Source: Hetaerina americana
Lineage: Eukaryota; Arthropoda; Insecta; Odonata; Calopterygidae
Length of the DNA stretch: 64,000 nucleotides
Assembly: GCA_022747635.1 (NCBI GenBank)
Contig: JAKTNV010000117.1
Coordinates: 496,001-560,000 of the forward strand
Direction of reading: 5' to 3'
Positions within the stretch are counted from its first letter, which is position 1. Each line of letters opens with the position of its first letter. Below the pieces are notes generated by a model, which saw nothing but the letters and a program-made list of their open reading frames with translations, searched no databases and had not been told where the DNA came from. Both the position numbers and the translations under genes were made by a program. Positions 22,084 through 33,624 of the stretch are shown here, piece after piece.

Positions 22084-22372
22084 AATAACAGACGACCAAA
22101 CTCCCTCCCCGCAAAAATCGAGTCCGATCCTGATTTAACGTACGATTTTGCGCCAGGAAAAAACTAATGGACGAAACGATTCAGACAGCCAAACCCCCGC
22201 GGTACACCCGTGACGGGAATAAATACGAAATCCAGCCCCTCGAAATCCTCATATCAACAGAGCACGTAGGAACATATATATATGTTATTATCATTATTCA
22301 TGTCAAGTCCCTGTAGAGTGATGCAAAATACAAATTTAGACGAGTTTTGTTGTCTACATAAATGCGGGTTTG

Positions 22373-22373
<1 letters not shown>

Positions 22374-22468
<95 letters not shown>

Positions 22469-22469
22469 A
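22374..22469. repeat. (TG)n(TA)n compound microsatellite
   Basis: A short GT run (22374-22387) passes directly into about 40 TA units with one G interruption near 22456. No element E sequence flanks it, unlike the TA arrays at 11 kb and 37 kb. Confidence 0.97.
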
Positions 22470-22529
22470 TATAAAACAATACTCACAGGGAATGATATGC
22501 ATACAAATATTTATATAGAGGTGTCAACT

Positions 22530-23290
22530 GTGAGAGAATTGAAGTCGACGTTGGGGGAGGAAACACGAGGAGGAAGGGGGCGAGAGTGAAACAAAAAGCA
22601 AGTCCAGGAATGGATTCAAAGGGAATAATCGACCGTTTGCAATCACAAACAATATGATAAATAAAGCAGTTATTAAAACTGCAGCGAAAACCGAATGCCT
22701 GACGTTGAAATAAAGTGGAGTTGGGACGTCGGAGGGGGGGGTTGGGAGTGAGGGGCGTGTTAGATTGAGGAGGAAGGGGTGTTGGAGGCGTGTGCGGGAG
22801 GCAGAGGGGAGGGAGGACGAGTGGGGCGGCTTGGGATTCGACAAGAGGAGGAGAGGACGCGGAGTGAGGGGGAGGGGACAGTGGAAAGGGGGAGGGTAGT
22901 AGATACTGGGTAGGGGCAAATAAGATTGATAAATTGGCGCGAGAGTATTAACAATTAAAAAGGCCCGAAGCGGCAGAGAGAGAGAGAGAAATGTGAACCA
23001 AACTCGCGGGGGCCGAGGAGGGAATAGGGTGGTGGCGGGAGGATTGAAGAGGTGGAGAGGGGTAGGCAATAATTGGGGCGGCGTCGAGGGGGGGGGGAGG
23101 ATACCACGGCGGCGGAGCACTGGGCCGTTCTTTGCCGGGATGCTGTCCGCGGGGGTGATGTGAGGGAGGGAAAGTGGGGAACGGTTTCAAGTGGGAGGGA
23201 CGGGAAATGGCGGAAGGGGGGTAATGCGGTGGGAGGGTGACTATCGGGGGGAGGGGGTTGGGAGGGTGGCGGTGGCGCGCGAGGGATACG
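22530..23290 (+). repeat. G-rich purine block
   Basis: The block is purine-dominated on the + strand, with a G-quadruplex-type cluster at 23246-23266 (runs of 5, 5, 3 and 3 G) and a short GA array at about 22977-22989. The minus strand gives a 198-codon P/L/S-rich open frame. I regard that as compositional, since a polypyrimidine strand cannot contain stop codons. Confidence 0.7.
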
Positions 23291-23494
23291 GAGATGCGGG
23301 GCCGGAAGCATTATAACCGCTATGCCGCATATTAAAACGGGCGGAGTCATAATTTTCCACGGCGTAGATCACTTATGACGCGTCCCATGTTTTGGACCCA
23401 TTAAATTACCTTGTATAAAAGCCAACGATGAGGTATGCAATGAATCCCGGATCCGTCAATTTCGGTGTGTTGCAGCGGTGGCCATTGAAAACAA

Positions 23495-23720
23495 ATTCCT
23501 CACTCTCTCTCCCTCTCTCTCTCTCTTCCCCCACCCCCGCCAATCCTCCCGCCCTGGGCCTCCCTCTTCTCTCAAACTTTTTCATGCCCCTCACTCCAAC
23601 ACGAACTCCCTCCCTTTCTCCTTCCTTCTCTGTCCGAACCTCCCTCACACATTCGAACACACACGGACACGCATACGTATACCCACACATGCACGCCCTC
23701 TCTCTATCATGGTGCCGGCG
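23495..23720 (+). repeat. pyrimidine block with short (CT)n
   Basis: Pyrimidine-rich, with CT runs at 23502-23526 and a CA/CG-alternating stretch near 23645-23690. The polarity is opposite to the preceding purine block. Confidence 0.65.
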
Positions 23721-23938
23721 AATTAATTGCCATTTCAATTTCAGGCAAAGTCTCGACCATAAAAATAGCGGTTTGAAGCCCCGCGTCGTGTTGCCAATAG
23801 ATAGGACAGACGTGAAGGGAGCAAGGGGGAGAAGGATAGGTTCTACGGAAGGGGTTGCGTAAGGGGTCGAAGTGGTTTTGTTTTTTTAAGGGTCCGACAG
23901 TGGTGACAGTGGAGGGAGCTGGACGAAGGGTGGTGCGG

Positions 23939-23979
23939 GGATGGGCGGTTGGGTGGTCAAACCTGACCACCGCCCATCC
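23939..23979. repeat. small hairpin
   Basis: GGATGGGCGG pairs with CCGCCCATCC and an inner GGTGGTC pairs with GACCACC. A 5-base asymmetric bulge sits on the left side and AAACCT forms the loop. Confidence 0.7.
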
Positions 23980-25884
23980 TTCCGCGATGGATAAAGGTGG
24001 TGGTGGGAAAAGGGGAGCACCCCGCGGAGGGGAGAGTGTCGGTGGCGGAGTGAGGGATGAATGGGCGAGGGGGAGGGGGTTTTATTGTTTCCCCTTCGTT
24101 GTTACAACAGGATGCCAGGCTACTCTCGCATAAGCCGTCAGGCACACAAATAGAATGTATACAAGACTGCCACAATGGTGCAGCGGGTTGGGAGCCAGCG
24201 CGCATAAGCGGCCCAAAATAGAAATGCACACAACGGAAAAATACGGGAGAGAGAGAGCGTCCTTTCTTCCTTATTTTTTTCATCCGAAACTTTCATAAAG
24301 TCTACAAAAAAGGGGGAAGGTTGGAGGGAGGGATAGGGAACTTAACGACCCGAGGAGGCCAGTGAAAATAAATGCGCGAGGGGAGGAGAAGCGCCTACAC
24401 GGCATTTTTATAAACCCATCATATTTTATTTTGCTCGGCGAGACAAACATTTTAACGCCACTCGGCCCCACTCCTCGGAAATTGGCCGGCGAAAACGTAA
24501 AAGAGCGGAAGCAGCTATTCGAGAAGAGGATCAACATTCGTTGTTTTTTTTGGTGCCGTCAGGATGTTCAGCTTGTCTCCTCAGGTGCGACATGATGACT
24601 GAGGAGCGAACGATGATCGACGAATCCCAGCCGCAAGAAAAGGAAGGAGGAGAGAGGGAAACAAATTCAAAGATAATTTTTCAAGTACGGTACCGCTGAC
24701 AGGGGAAAATGTCATTCTCCACATTGATGTGAACCCCTTGGAAACTGTAAAAAGCCCCTTGCATTTATAACTCGACATTGGTTGGATCAAAGAATGTGAA
24801 CCTTAAGGGGGGCGATCCGTGACATTCCTATAGCCTAAAATTATCAAGGTTGACATGCTGGAGCTTACCTACCTAAATAATATTTTTTTCATATTTAATG
24901 GGCATAAATTACAGACGGACGAATATTTTGCAAAGAATTTTAAGCTTAGTTTATTAAATTAAAAAAATATTAGCATGCTGTTTTCATAGGAAATTTTTCT
25001 CTTTGCCAGAAAAGGATGTTTATTTCCTGTTAATATAAATAATGATAATGTAGACATTTTCAAAGACTAATAGCTTTTTCATTCTAGAGACTGAAGAGTA
25101 ATAAAATATTTTACATTATCAACGATATCGAACATGAAGGAACAAGATAAAATGACATTCATTTACATTTGTTATTGATAATCGAAGAAAATCGAGCTTA
25201 ATTGAAATTAAAAATTATTGCCTGATGAAGTGTTCAGAAACAGTAGAGCAAATACATGTACTTCCTAATAGTGCAGTAATATCACCATATATCAATATTA
25301 ATCCCATAACATAATATGTCATCTAGGGGGCATTGTTAAAATATCAAATTCCATCTTGATGAGGGTAAAAATATACAAATCTAAGAAAGCGTTACGCGTT
25401 ATGAGTTTCCAACTATAGCCGTCGCTGGATAGGCGAAAATTTCAGACGTGTTGCCAACAACGAAAAACTCCTTCACGGGCAGCGGGATGATTTTTATCTC
25501 TCATCAATTCCTTTCAAACCTTGGTTTTTACTGCCAACCCTCTCCCAATTCACTTCTTTTTCCAGGTTAGAGGGCAGAACTCACTTTTTTTCTGTCGACC
25601 CGGAAAAGATCACGTATGAATAAGACGTCAGGAAAAAGTAAGAGCGATAAAGTGAAAAGGGAGGGGTTTCTATCTCCCTCGGTACGTATTTTTTTATTGC
25701 GAAGCACTCAGCTGCAAAGCGTTCTATGGCGCGAGATTGCCTCTCCCGCTGACACGAAATGGCGCCCGAGTCGTGCACTAAAAGCGGTGCAAATCACGTG
25801 CCTCCCTCTGGCCCAGCTCCAGCGCATGCGCGGACGTCCCAAAACCCCGCGCGACGAGCAAAACTTTTGAAAAATACATTGAGC
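23980..25884. other. unassigned DNA
   Basis: Mixed composition to about 24800, then AT-rich. No gene or repeat is recognised. Confidence 0.5.
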
Positions 25885-26070
25885 GTGGATGGTGCGGAGA
25901 AGGGTGGGGGGAGTGGGGTGTGCGGAGGAAAGGGTTGAGGCACGGGGAATGAGAGGGGAAGGGGGGAGTGAGGGTGGGAGTTGTGGGAGTAGGGGTTCGG
26001 ATGGTGGGGACGTAACAAAAAGGGGAGAGAAGGGCGTAAAGCTGAGAACAAGTGAGGACGGTGGGGAGAG
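25885..26070 (+). repeat. G-rich tract with G-quadruplex-type runs
   Basis: Runs of three to six G recur with short spacers, for example from 25944 to about 25980. A CpG-rich stretch follows to about 26150. Confidence 0.65.
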
Positions 26071-26169
26071 AATTAAACCCGGACGCGTGAGATACTGCGC
26101 CGCCCGCGGGGAATTACGAAACCACTACGGAGCGGAGACCGCGGATGGGAAATCTATTTTGAAGATTTT

Positions 26170-27815
26170 TAACATGGATCGCTGACTATGGTTCGCTAGT
26201 GGGGGGTGAAATCGACGTCCTTTCGTCATGAGGAAGTTGTGCACGAACCGGGAGCAACGCCTGCCAACATGTGAACGGGAAATTAATGGGGAGGATGAAA
26301 AAAAATGCGTTGCGATCAGACCATTGGCATCGATCGCGTCTCACAACGATAGGTTACCGTAATTTGGAAACAATACGTTGAATAAGAAATGCTTGAATTT
26401 CACTGCTCATTTAATGTCAAGCCTCCCACATTAAGCAGAAGAATAAAACGACCACAAGCGTGTAATTCGCTGGTTCCTGCTGATTATGGATTTTTCTACA
26501 CTTCACCTTTACACATCAGTCCTGAAATAATTCTTTGGTACTCAGGCTTATGTGAAGTTTAGAAGTGAATTTGATTTACGAGTTATATTCGATATTCTGT
26601 AATTCACATTTACAACAACTTGTCCTTTCGATTTATGAGTTTAAATATCATTTACAAATCGGTAAATGTTCCATTTTAGGAATATTTGCGGCAAAGGATT
26701 AAAACAAATCAAATCCGGACACATAATTGCATCAAGAATTAATAACTATTGGATGAAAAAATCCTTGTGATTTTTAGAAAAAGATCGAGACGAATCATCA
26801 ATGTTATCAATATTAACTGAGGTTCATAAATACTATAGTTTCCCACACTGAACAAGTCAAAGATTACATAAAGCGGCGCTGTGGTTAGACATAGACGTTG
26901 GTTATGTGGGAGGAGAAATTTAGGAGACCATATTCAAATTCTTATGCCAGTCCTATCCAAAGCAAATTAGAGCAACTGCCATCTTACAGCACTAATACTT
27001 TGATCTAGTATCGGTCAAAGTCGCTACGAGAGTGCTGCTGGCTAAGGGATGAGCAATGCAGTGAATGAAAATACTTCGCCAAAATATTTATGAACTAAAA
27101 AACAGCAACGATAGCCAGTGATATGCTTCACTCAAAACTGTCGAAGCATGGAAGCATCAAGATATTAAGGCATACTATAGGTGGAAATCACAGATGCCAT
27201 TGGATGTAAATATTGTATCCTTGAGTGAATTACATATGAAAAACCCTTCAGCTCTGTGGAAAAAATGTAATGTAACACCGAATTAAGTTCGATAGCAGAA
27301 TACGACCAAATCGCAACACCCTGCCACCCAACTGGATAGGGCAATTCGAAGATTCACGGAACCATCCCATGGAGGCACCATTTTGTTTCTTGCGTTCAGA
27401 TCCGCAGCAAAGATCCAATGAGAAAGAGTTACATGAGAGAGCAGATACACCGGAGAGAGGTGAACCAGCGTGGGTGAGGGACGAAGAGTTAAAGGTTTAA
27501 GAAAAAAGTAGAACACCTCACCCAATACAAAAAAAAGGGGGCTGGCAAAATAATAACGGAAGGAGGGAGGAAAAAAAACAAGTTCCATCGAGTTAAATTC
27601 CCACCTTAAAAAATTACGGACACCTTTTATATTTCTCCCTTTTGGCGCGAAATAATCCCAACCACGGCTTTTATCGTCTAACGCAGCAGGCAGGCAGCTG
27701 GAGAGGATGCGAGAGCGAAAGACATTTTTTCACTATCCATCATAAATTACCAACTCCTTTTCATCGAGCTCGCGAAGGCGTAATGAGAGCGAGAAAAAGA
27801 CCGAGAGAAGAGAAA
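26170..27815. other. AT-rich unassigned DNA
   Basis: No gene is recognised. A stretch at about 26874-26960 faintly resembles a tRNA-derived SINE head but is too decayed to call. Confidence 0.5.
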
Positions 27816-28250
27816 CGCGAAGAGAGGTGTGTGTGTGTGTGTTCAGTGTGTGTCTGCATGAGAGAAAGGAAGCATAAAAAAAATTACATCTGCCAGGTGC
27901 ACGCTTTCTAAGAATCGTTATGCGTTTCTTACGAGCCTCTGCATTCTGCTTAATATGCTCTCGAAACCACTCCAAAAACTCTACTTTCCTCCCGCTATCC
28001 CTCCCGCCACCCTGGCCCTTCCTTGTTCCTCCGACTTCGTCCCACCCCTTCTTATCCCTTCGCATTCCCACACCCTTCAACCATTCCTCCCCATCCGTCC
28101 TCCCCACATCCCGAACACTCGCCCTCCTTCCATTCCTTCGTCTGTTCCGAACATCCGCCCACTCCAAGCAACCCTCCTTGCGGCCCCGACCACTCCGGTC
28201 TCCCTCTCGCCCCGTTAGTTCGTTCGCTGTCCTGCGGAGAGTGCCTACTC
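27816..28250 (+). repeat. GT-rich stretch followed by pyrimidine block
   Basis: A (GT)n run lies at about 27827-27841. From about 27960 to 28240 the + strand is C/T-rich. The overlapping 200- and 204-codon frames on opposite strands are compositional. Confidence 0.6.
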
Positions 28251-30460
28251 CAGCCAGTCCCTCACCTACCGGCCCTCCCCGTTCCCATACACAAACCATC
28301 CTCGTCCTCGGGGAACCTCTCCAGTCCTCCCTCACGGCGACGTCCCGCCGTCACTTCCGCGCGAGTCGATTATTTGAACCCGATTATTGGAATCAAGGAA
28401 ATCGGATCGGTAGAAATCGAATAATCGGTAATATCGACTTATCCCCTCAGATAACGATGAAATATGGAGGTGATTTTACATGCGAGTCGCTTCACTTGCA
28501 CTTCAAGCACAACACATTTTTTAAGTACCTATAGATTATTAAAAAAATGATCTACCGCATATTTACTCTTCGGCCGGGTCAAAATTCAACCCTAGAATTT
28601 CCTAAAAATTCCATTAACGCTCTTATCAAACTTTCTGTTCTCTAAGAGGATTATTACACTTTAGATATTTTACGTCACACCTAAATCTATGCAACATCTA
28701 AATCGCTAAAATGCTTGTCTTCCAAATTCACTTCTTCTAAGTTTCTCCTGTTATTTTTCCACAACAAAATCTCTTTGAACTTCACCAAACAGTTCCATAA
28801 TATTTGTTTAACATGAATCACCTAATCCTTGAGTAAACATTTCCGAGATAACGAAAACTGACAACTAATGGCACGTCGAACAAGTGTTATTCGGAAAATT
28901 ACCTCAAAAGACGCTACTGCCACGTTGAGGTAAGAAAAATATGCCAATAGGGATGATAACATGGGAATGTCACCGTCCGCTTTCCCTGAAGGTGTTCAAA
29001 TTACACTGGAGAAAATCAGCCAATGTTCCTTTTATTCCTCTTTTCACGCCTAGGCACAGGTATAGTTCGAATACACACATAAGTATCAGCCTATACGCGT
29101 GTCCTTCACGTCGCATCCACTTCTCGTCTCCTTGAATTGAACCACGAAAATTCTCTCTTTAGCTCCACCCAGGGCACCCCATCTTCGAGTCATTCGACCT
29201 AGCAAATCCCTTACACTCCCTCGCAATCCTTAGTCATACACCCAGCATGCATTTCTCCCGCAGCCACTACACGTCGCAAAATTCCTTCCATTCCCCAACA
29301 TTGCCCTCGCAAGGAGGATAAATCCCTCCCCTAACGTATTTCTCTTAAAAAAACCTTTTCCCCATACAATGCTTTATAAGTGCTTTCACTACTTCATCCG
29401 TAGGTACTCTCATCCCTTCTCACGCTGAAAGCTTCTTTCATCCTCCTATTCATTATTAAGTAAAAACGATCTGGGTACCAACTTTGATGGTTAAAACGAT
29501 TGGAGGAATCAGATATTCAGACACGGTTGATTCTCATTTAACCTACGGGAAGTCATCTTTATTTAAAAGCAAAAGCGCCTAATTTCACAGATAAACAGAT
29601 TGATACACTCCAAAGCATTCAGGTATATAGAAGCATTTTAAGGCCGAGCACTTCAAAAACATGGCTTGAAATTAGTAAATATAACTTCTCTCTGGCATCC
29701 TAGTCAGCGCGTAAATTTAGGAATAAGGTTAAAAAAATGTATTAATCAAAAATCAAATAAAACAGTCATTTCTAATCGGTGATTAATGTTGTAAGAACAA
29801 AAAATTCATAACGAAACTGCAGCACAGTCGATACCCGAGCATAGTGTCGACAGTTTGTGTCATCCTCTAGCTCAAGGGAAACAAACCGTCAAAAACGTAG
29901 TAACTGAATTAAAATTAAAGTGTACCAGTTTTCATAGTGGTGTTTTATAATAAATATATCGCGAATTTTCACCGAGTGACGTCTAGATTCTTATCCTTCA
30001 GACATATAATACACCTTACCGGAGTGGTTGGTATTCTTGCGCTCGCTACAGCGACTTCAATCTAGTAATGGATGCACAAGGACTTCGCGTCCTACATGAT
30101 AAATTTTGCTTCTAAATAAATACCAAACCAGGGGATTGAAACAAGACTCACTTTGGCTCAGTGTGAAAAACTTATCCCTAATTTTCCCTGAACAATTACT
30201 TAATTTTTCCAATTACAAATTTTCCGATTTTACCCTCCAGGAGTTATTTTTTTTATAAATCCAGGGTCGTGCTAAACGGAGAGGAAGCATTTGGGTCTCA
30301 ATTTCAGTCGAAACGAATTCCCTCACCTATCTGTGCAATCAATCTCATTCCATCCCAACCCCAACATACTCGCAAGCATGACAACATTGGTGCCTGGTCC
30401 TCGCCCTCCGCCGAACCATATGTCGAATCTCTGCTCGCTTCCTTCGTTTCCCCACCACCC
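28251..30460. other. unassigned DNA
   Basis: No gene is recognised. 29160-29460 is pyrimidine-biased and vaguely like LINE 3' regions on the minus strand, but no RT motif can be read. Confidence 0.5.
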
Positions 30461-30469
30461 CCTTCCCAA

Positions 30470-31410
30470 GAAATATAATAATAAATCCACGGCCGTCCCC
30501 CTTTCCCCTCATTCGACCCCTCCCCCACTTCCCCGCCGCATTCCGGCCCCCCTCCCGAGATAACCCCCTCCGCTCCGCTTCCCCGGATTCCCGGACCCCG
30601 TGCGTCCCCGCCTCCTCTTGTGTTCCTGTGAAGCGAGCGAGAGTCATTGGGGGTAAAAAGATTCCAACCCGTGCCCGCACAAACCAGCCCACTCCTCCTA
30701 ATTTTCCGGCCGCAAGCTACTTCCTTCCCTCCCGCCCCGACACTCCCCCCCGCGGCGGCCCCGCCCAAACCCTTTCTTCCCCACTCCCTGGACCACAAGG
30801 CACACGCTTCCACTCTCCCGGCCCCGCATAACCCATCCTTCTCCGTACCCCACTCCCCCCAAACCCTCTCGTTCCGTGCGCATAAAAAGGACTGTCCCCA
30901 CTCCGCACTCTTCTGGGAAGCGCGTTGGAGAAAAAAAAATAAAAGATATTAGGAGGACTAAGGGTTAGTTGAAGGGGAGGAGGGATGGAATGGATGGGAG
31001 TGGGGGGGCAGGAGGTGGCGGGCATATTTCAATTAGACTCGGGAGGATCGCGACGATTTCACCATACACACGACGAGGCGGACAAAAGAATATCGCATCC
31101 GGTGGTGCCATCTAGGAGAAGCTCACGCCACCAGGGCCAGAGATCGCACAAACAAAAGAACGGGGGCGGAATGGATAGAGATACTAGGGGGGCGGGAGAG
31201 AGGGGGGGGTTAAGGAGGCTGGGGAGATGAGAGAGTAAGATAGAGGATAATGCGCCACGTTTTTATTATTGTGTCAGAGGCGAAGAGAAGCGGACGATGA
31301 GGAAGAGAAAGGAGGGGGGCAGAAATCAAGAAGGTGGCGGAAGGAGTGTAACGGAAAGAGGGAGAGATAGACAAGGGTCGAGAGGGGAAACGTTGGCGCG
31401 AAATTGGTGA
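30470..31410. repeat. C-rich pyrimidine block then purine block
   Basis: The + strand is C-rich from about 30470 to 30870. Polarity then switches to purine/G-rich from about 30945 to 31410. Frames up to 169 codons here are P/S- or G/R-rich and compositional. Confidence 0.6.
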
Positions 31411-33500
31411 GGGAAAAGAAGGTGTGTTTGGGTCATGAGAGGACACCTTTATCCTCGAGCAAAAGCGATTTTTCCCGCTCCTTTCTCCTTGCACCTACTG
31501 TTGCAATGGGGAGGCAGAGAGAGGGCAAGTATTATCCTATAACACATCTCTAATCTCACCAGAAAGGACGAGCCACTGTATATCATGAAATTAGAGCTCT
31601 TTTAATATATACGAGTATATAACAATAATATATGACTCCGGAACTCGAACCCTGTAAACCACATGCTCTGTAAAAAAATACCGTTCTTTAGAATTTGATG
31701 AATGAAAATCTTTAATATCCAAATGAGGAAAAGGCATTCGCGTAGGATTCTCTCCTAGTAATTTTCTTAATGCTGAGAAATAAGTTAATTAGTCGTTTTC
31801 AGACGAAAAATCAAGTAGCTGGAGTTCGCAATCATATGAACTCAAATTATCTTTTTTGTAATGTAAACATGGCAGCCTAACATAATTTCACAAATCAATC
31901 CTGACAAGTTTCATTTTCCCAATAATGACATAGATGGGGTCAAAGAAACCCAGAGGTTCTTTTTGTGGGTTTCCACCAAATTTGAGCCCGGCGACAGTTT
32001 CCACTCAGCAGTCGAAAACTATTCACTGAGATCCACTCTGCCCACAATAAGTCGTAGCATAAAATGCAGTTAAATAAATTAGTCGGAAAACTACAACATC
32101 TGCCAACCATAGCTTGAGAAGCAGAAAACGAACTCTGACATATGTTTACCGATAAGAATTTCTAATTTCTATTCCAAGGTAATGAAAAGCCCTCCGATAG
32201 ATTATCGAAAATGTAAACCAATTACGTAAACAGAGGGAAAACAGCAATAGGGATATTAGCCTGAAAAACTATTATTCATTAACTACTGAGGGTTGACCAG
32301 AGAGTAAAAATTAACATGCGAAAGAAAGAAACATTAAAGCATAGCACGTCTTAAAATTTCCAAGAGACTGACGATATCGACATGCCAACAATTAATTCAA
32401 TACGCATATTAGAAATAAAACATTTAACGACCGATATGACAGGAAACGCAGATGAGGGTCAAGCACGATTCCTTTTATGGGTCGCTAATATAAATCAATT
32501 TCACGACTTTAGGGAGACATTGTATGCTAGGGAAAATACGAAGGAAGTCATCTGAACTCCAAATGATTTATAGCCTCAGGTTTTAGGGATCGAAACTCAG
32601 AAAGAGAAATTCTACCCTTCATGAGGATCAATCCTGGGGGCAGGAAAATGATGAACATGCGATGAATTCCATCATTTGACTTTTATTGCCGTGAGCGCAA
32701 TCCCTTCTCCGAACTAAGAAATGATTCTGTATTGGGATTCCTTCTCACCGTATCCTGAGAGCTCATCCTAGACCGACCGATGAGCCGCGACATGAAAACC
32801 AGTGAGTGACTCCATCGGGGTGGCCAAAAATGATATGGGGGGGGGGAGCAGATCATAGGGGAGAATGAAGGAAGGGGGAAGGCGATTCAGCTGATTCCCA
32901 CTTGCTCCTAATCACGTCGAACACTTTAAAAAGCAGCCAATTCGAGTGAAGGAGTCACTCAATACCCTTTGGGTAATGCCGTTTCACAAGGAGAGTAAAA
33001 AGGAATCCCGACCTCCCCCCCAAGGATATTTCCCATAACGACCACCTTCCGCGAAAAATAAAAATAACCCTACCTCCTCCCGAAACTGTCATCCGATTCG
33101 ATCAAGAAATGGCGAAATAATAAAAGGGATGTTTTCATAGCAATCCCCTACAGTCACTCTCCCATCATAGCCATCTCATCCATTCATTCCTTCAAACCCC
33201 TCCTAATTCACCCTCTTTACCCCAATCGGAGCTTCACTCTCGTACGGTTTACAACTCTAGTTGTTGTGATGGGTAATGTGTGCATTGAAATTTAAAAGTT
33301 TAAATTCACAATTAAAATTTATTATACTCCTAAGTATTCATACATCGCTTCATTGCTCTTTATAAAAATAAAGGAAAAGTGGGATATTTCAATTATTCCA
33401 CATATAAATCTACATATACTCAGACATGCATATAAATTTACCCATATTCATACATACATATATACGCACACACACGTGTATGCTATTTTATTTATTACAT
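31411..33500. other. AT-rich unassigned DNA
   Basis: Nothing recognised apart from a G10 run at 32837-32846 and short CATA-type repeats near 33425-33480. Confidence 0.5.
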
Positions 33501-33624
33501 TAGCAAAGGGTTTGGGTCGAGTGGGAATTACGCGGGAAGGGTGTGAAGCCGAAGGTTTTTATTTATAAACCTTAGGCTTCACACCCTTCCCACGTAATCC
33601 CCACTCGACCCAAACCCTTGCTAA
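33501..33624. repeat. long near-perfect hairpin (58-base arms)
   Basis: The left arm (33501-33558) and right arm (33567-33624) are inverted copies with about three substitutions and one single-base indel. The loop is eight AT bases, TTATTTAT. The arms are single-copy in the window and not low complexity. It could be a short foldback/MITE element, a remnant of duplication with inversion, or a hairpin RNA source. The arms are longer than a typical animal pre-miRNA stem. No promoter is visible. Confidence 0.85.

Noticed and set aside
22524..23350. 198- and 131-codon minus-strand frames, P/S/L-rich
   Set aside because: The complementary strand is a purine block. Several frames are open at once, as expected from composition rather than coding.
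24160..24230. TGGTGCAGCGGGTTGGGAGC, resembling a tRNA/SINE A-box
   Set aside because: No B-box follows at a suitable distance.
26874..26960. Possible decayed tRNA-derived SINE head (TGTGGTTAGACA then ATTCAAATTC)
   Set aside because: The B-box is poor, no cloverleaf forms, and no body or tail can be defined.
27733..28534. Opposite-strand frames of 200 and 204 codons
   Set aside because: They overlap on both strands in a GT-plus-pyrimidine region and have no motif.
31620..31680. GGAACTCGAACCC, like a reversed B-box
   Set aside because: There is no matching A-box at tRNA spacing and the flanks do not pair.
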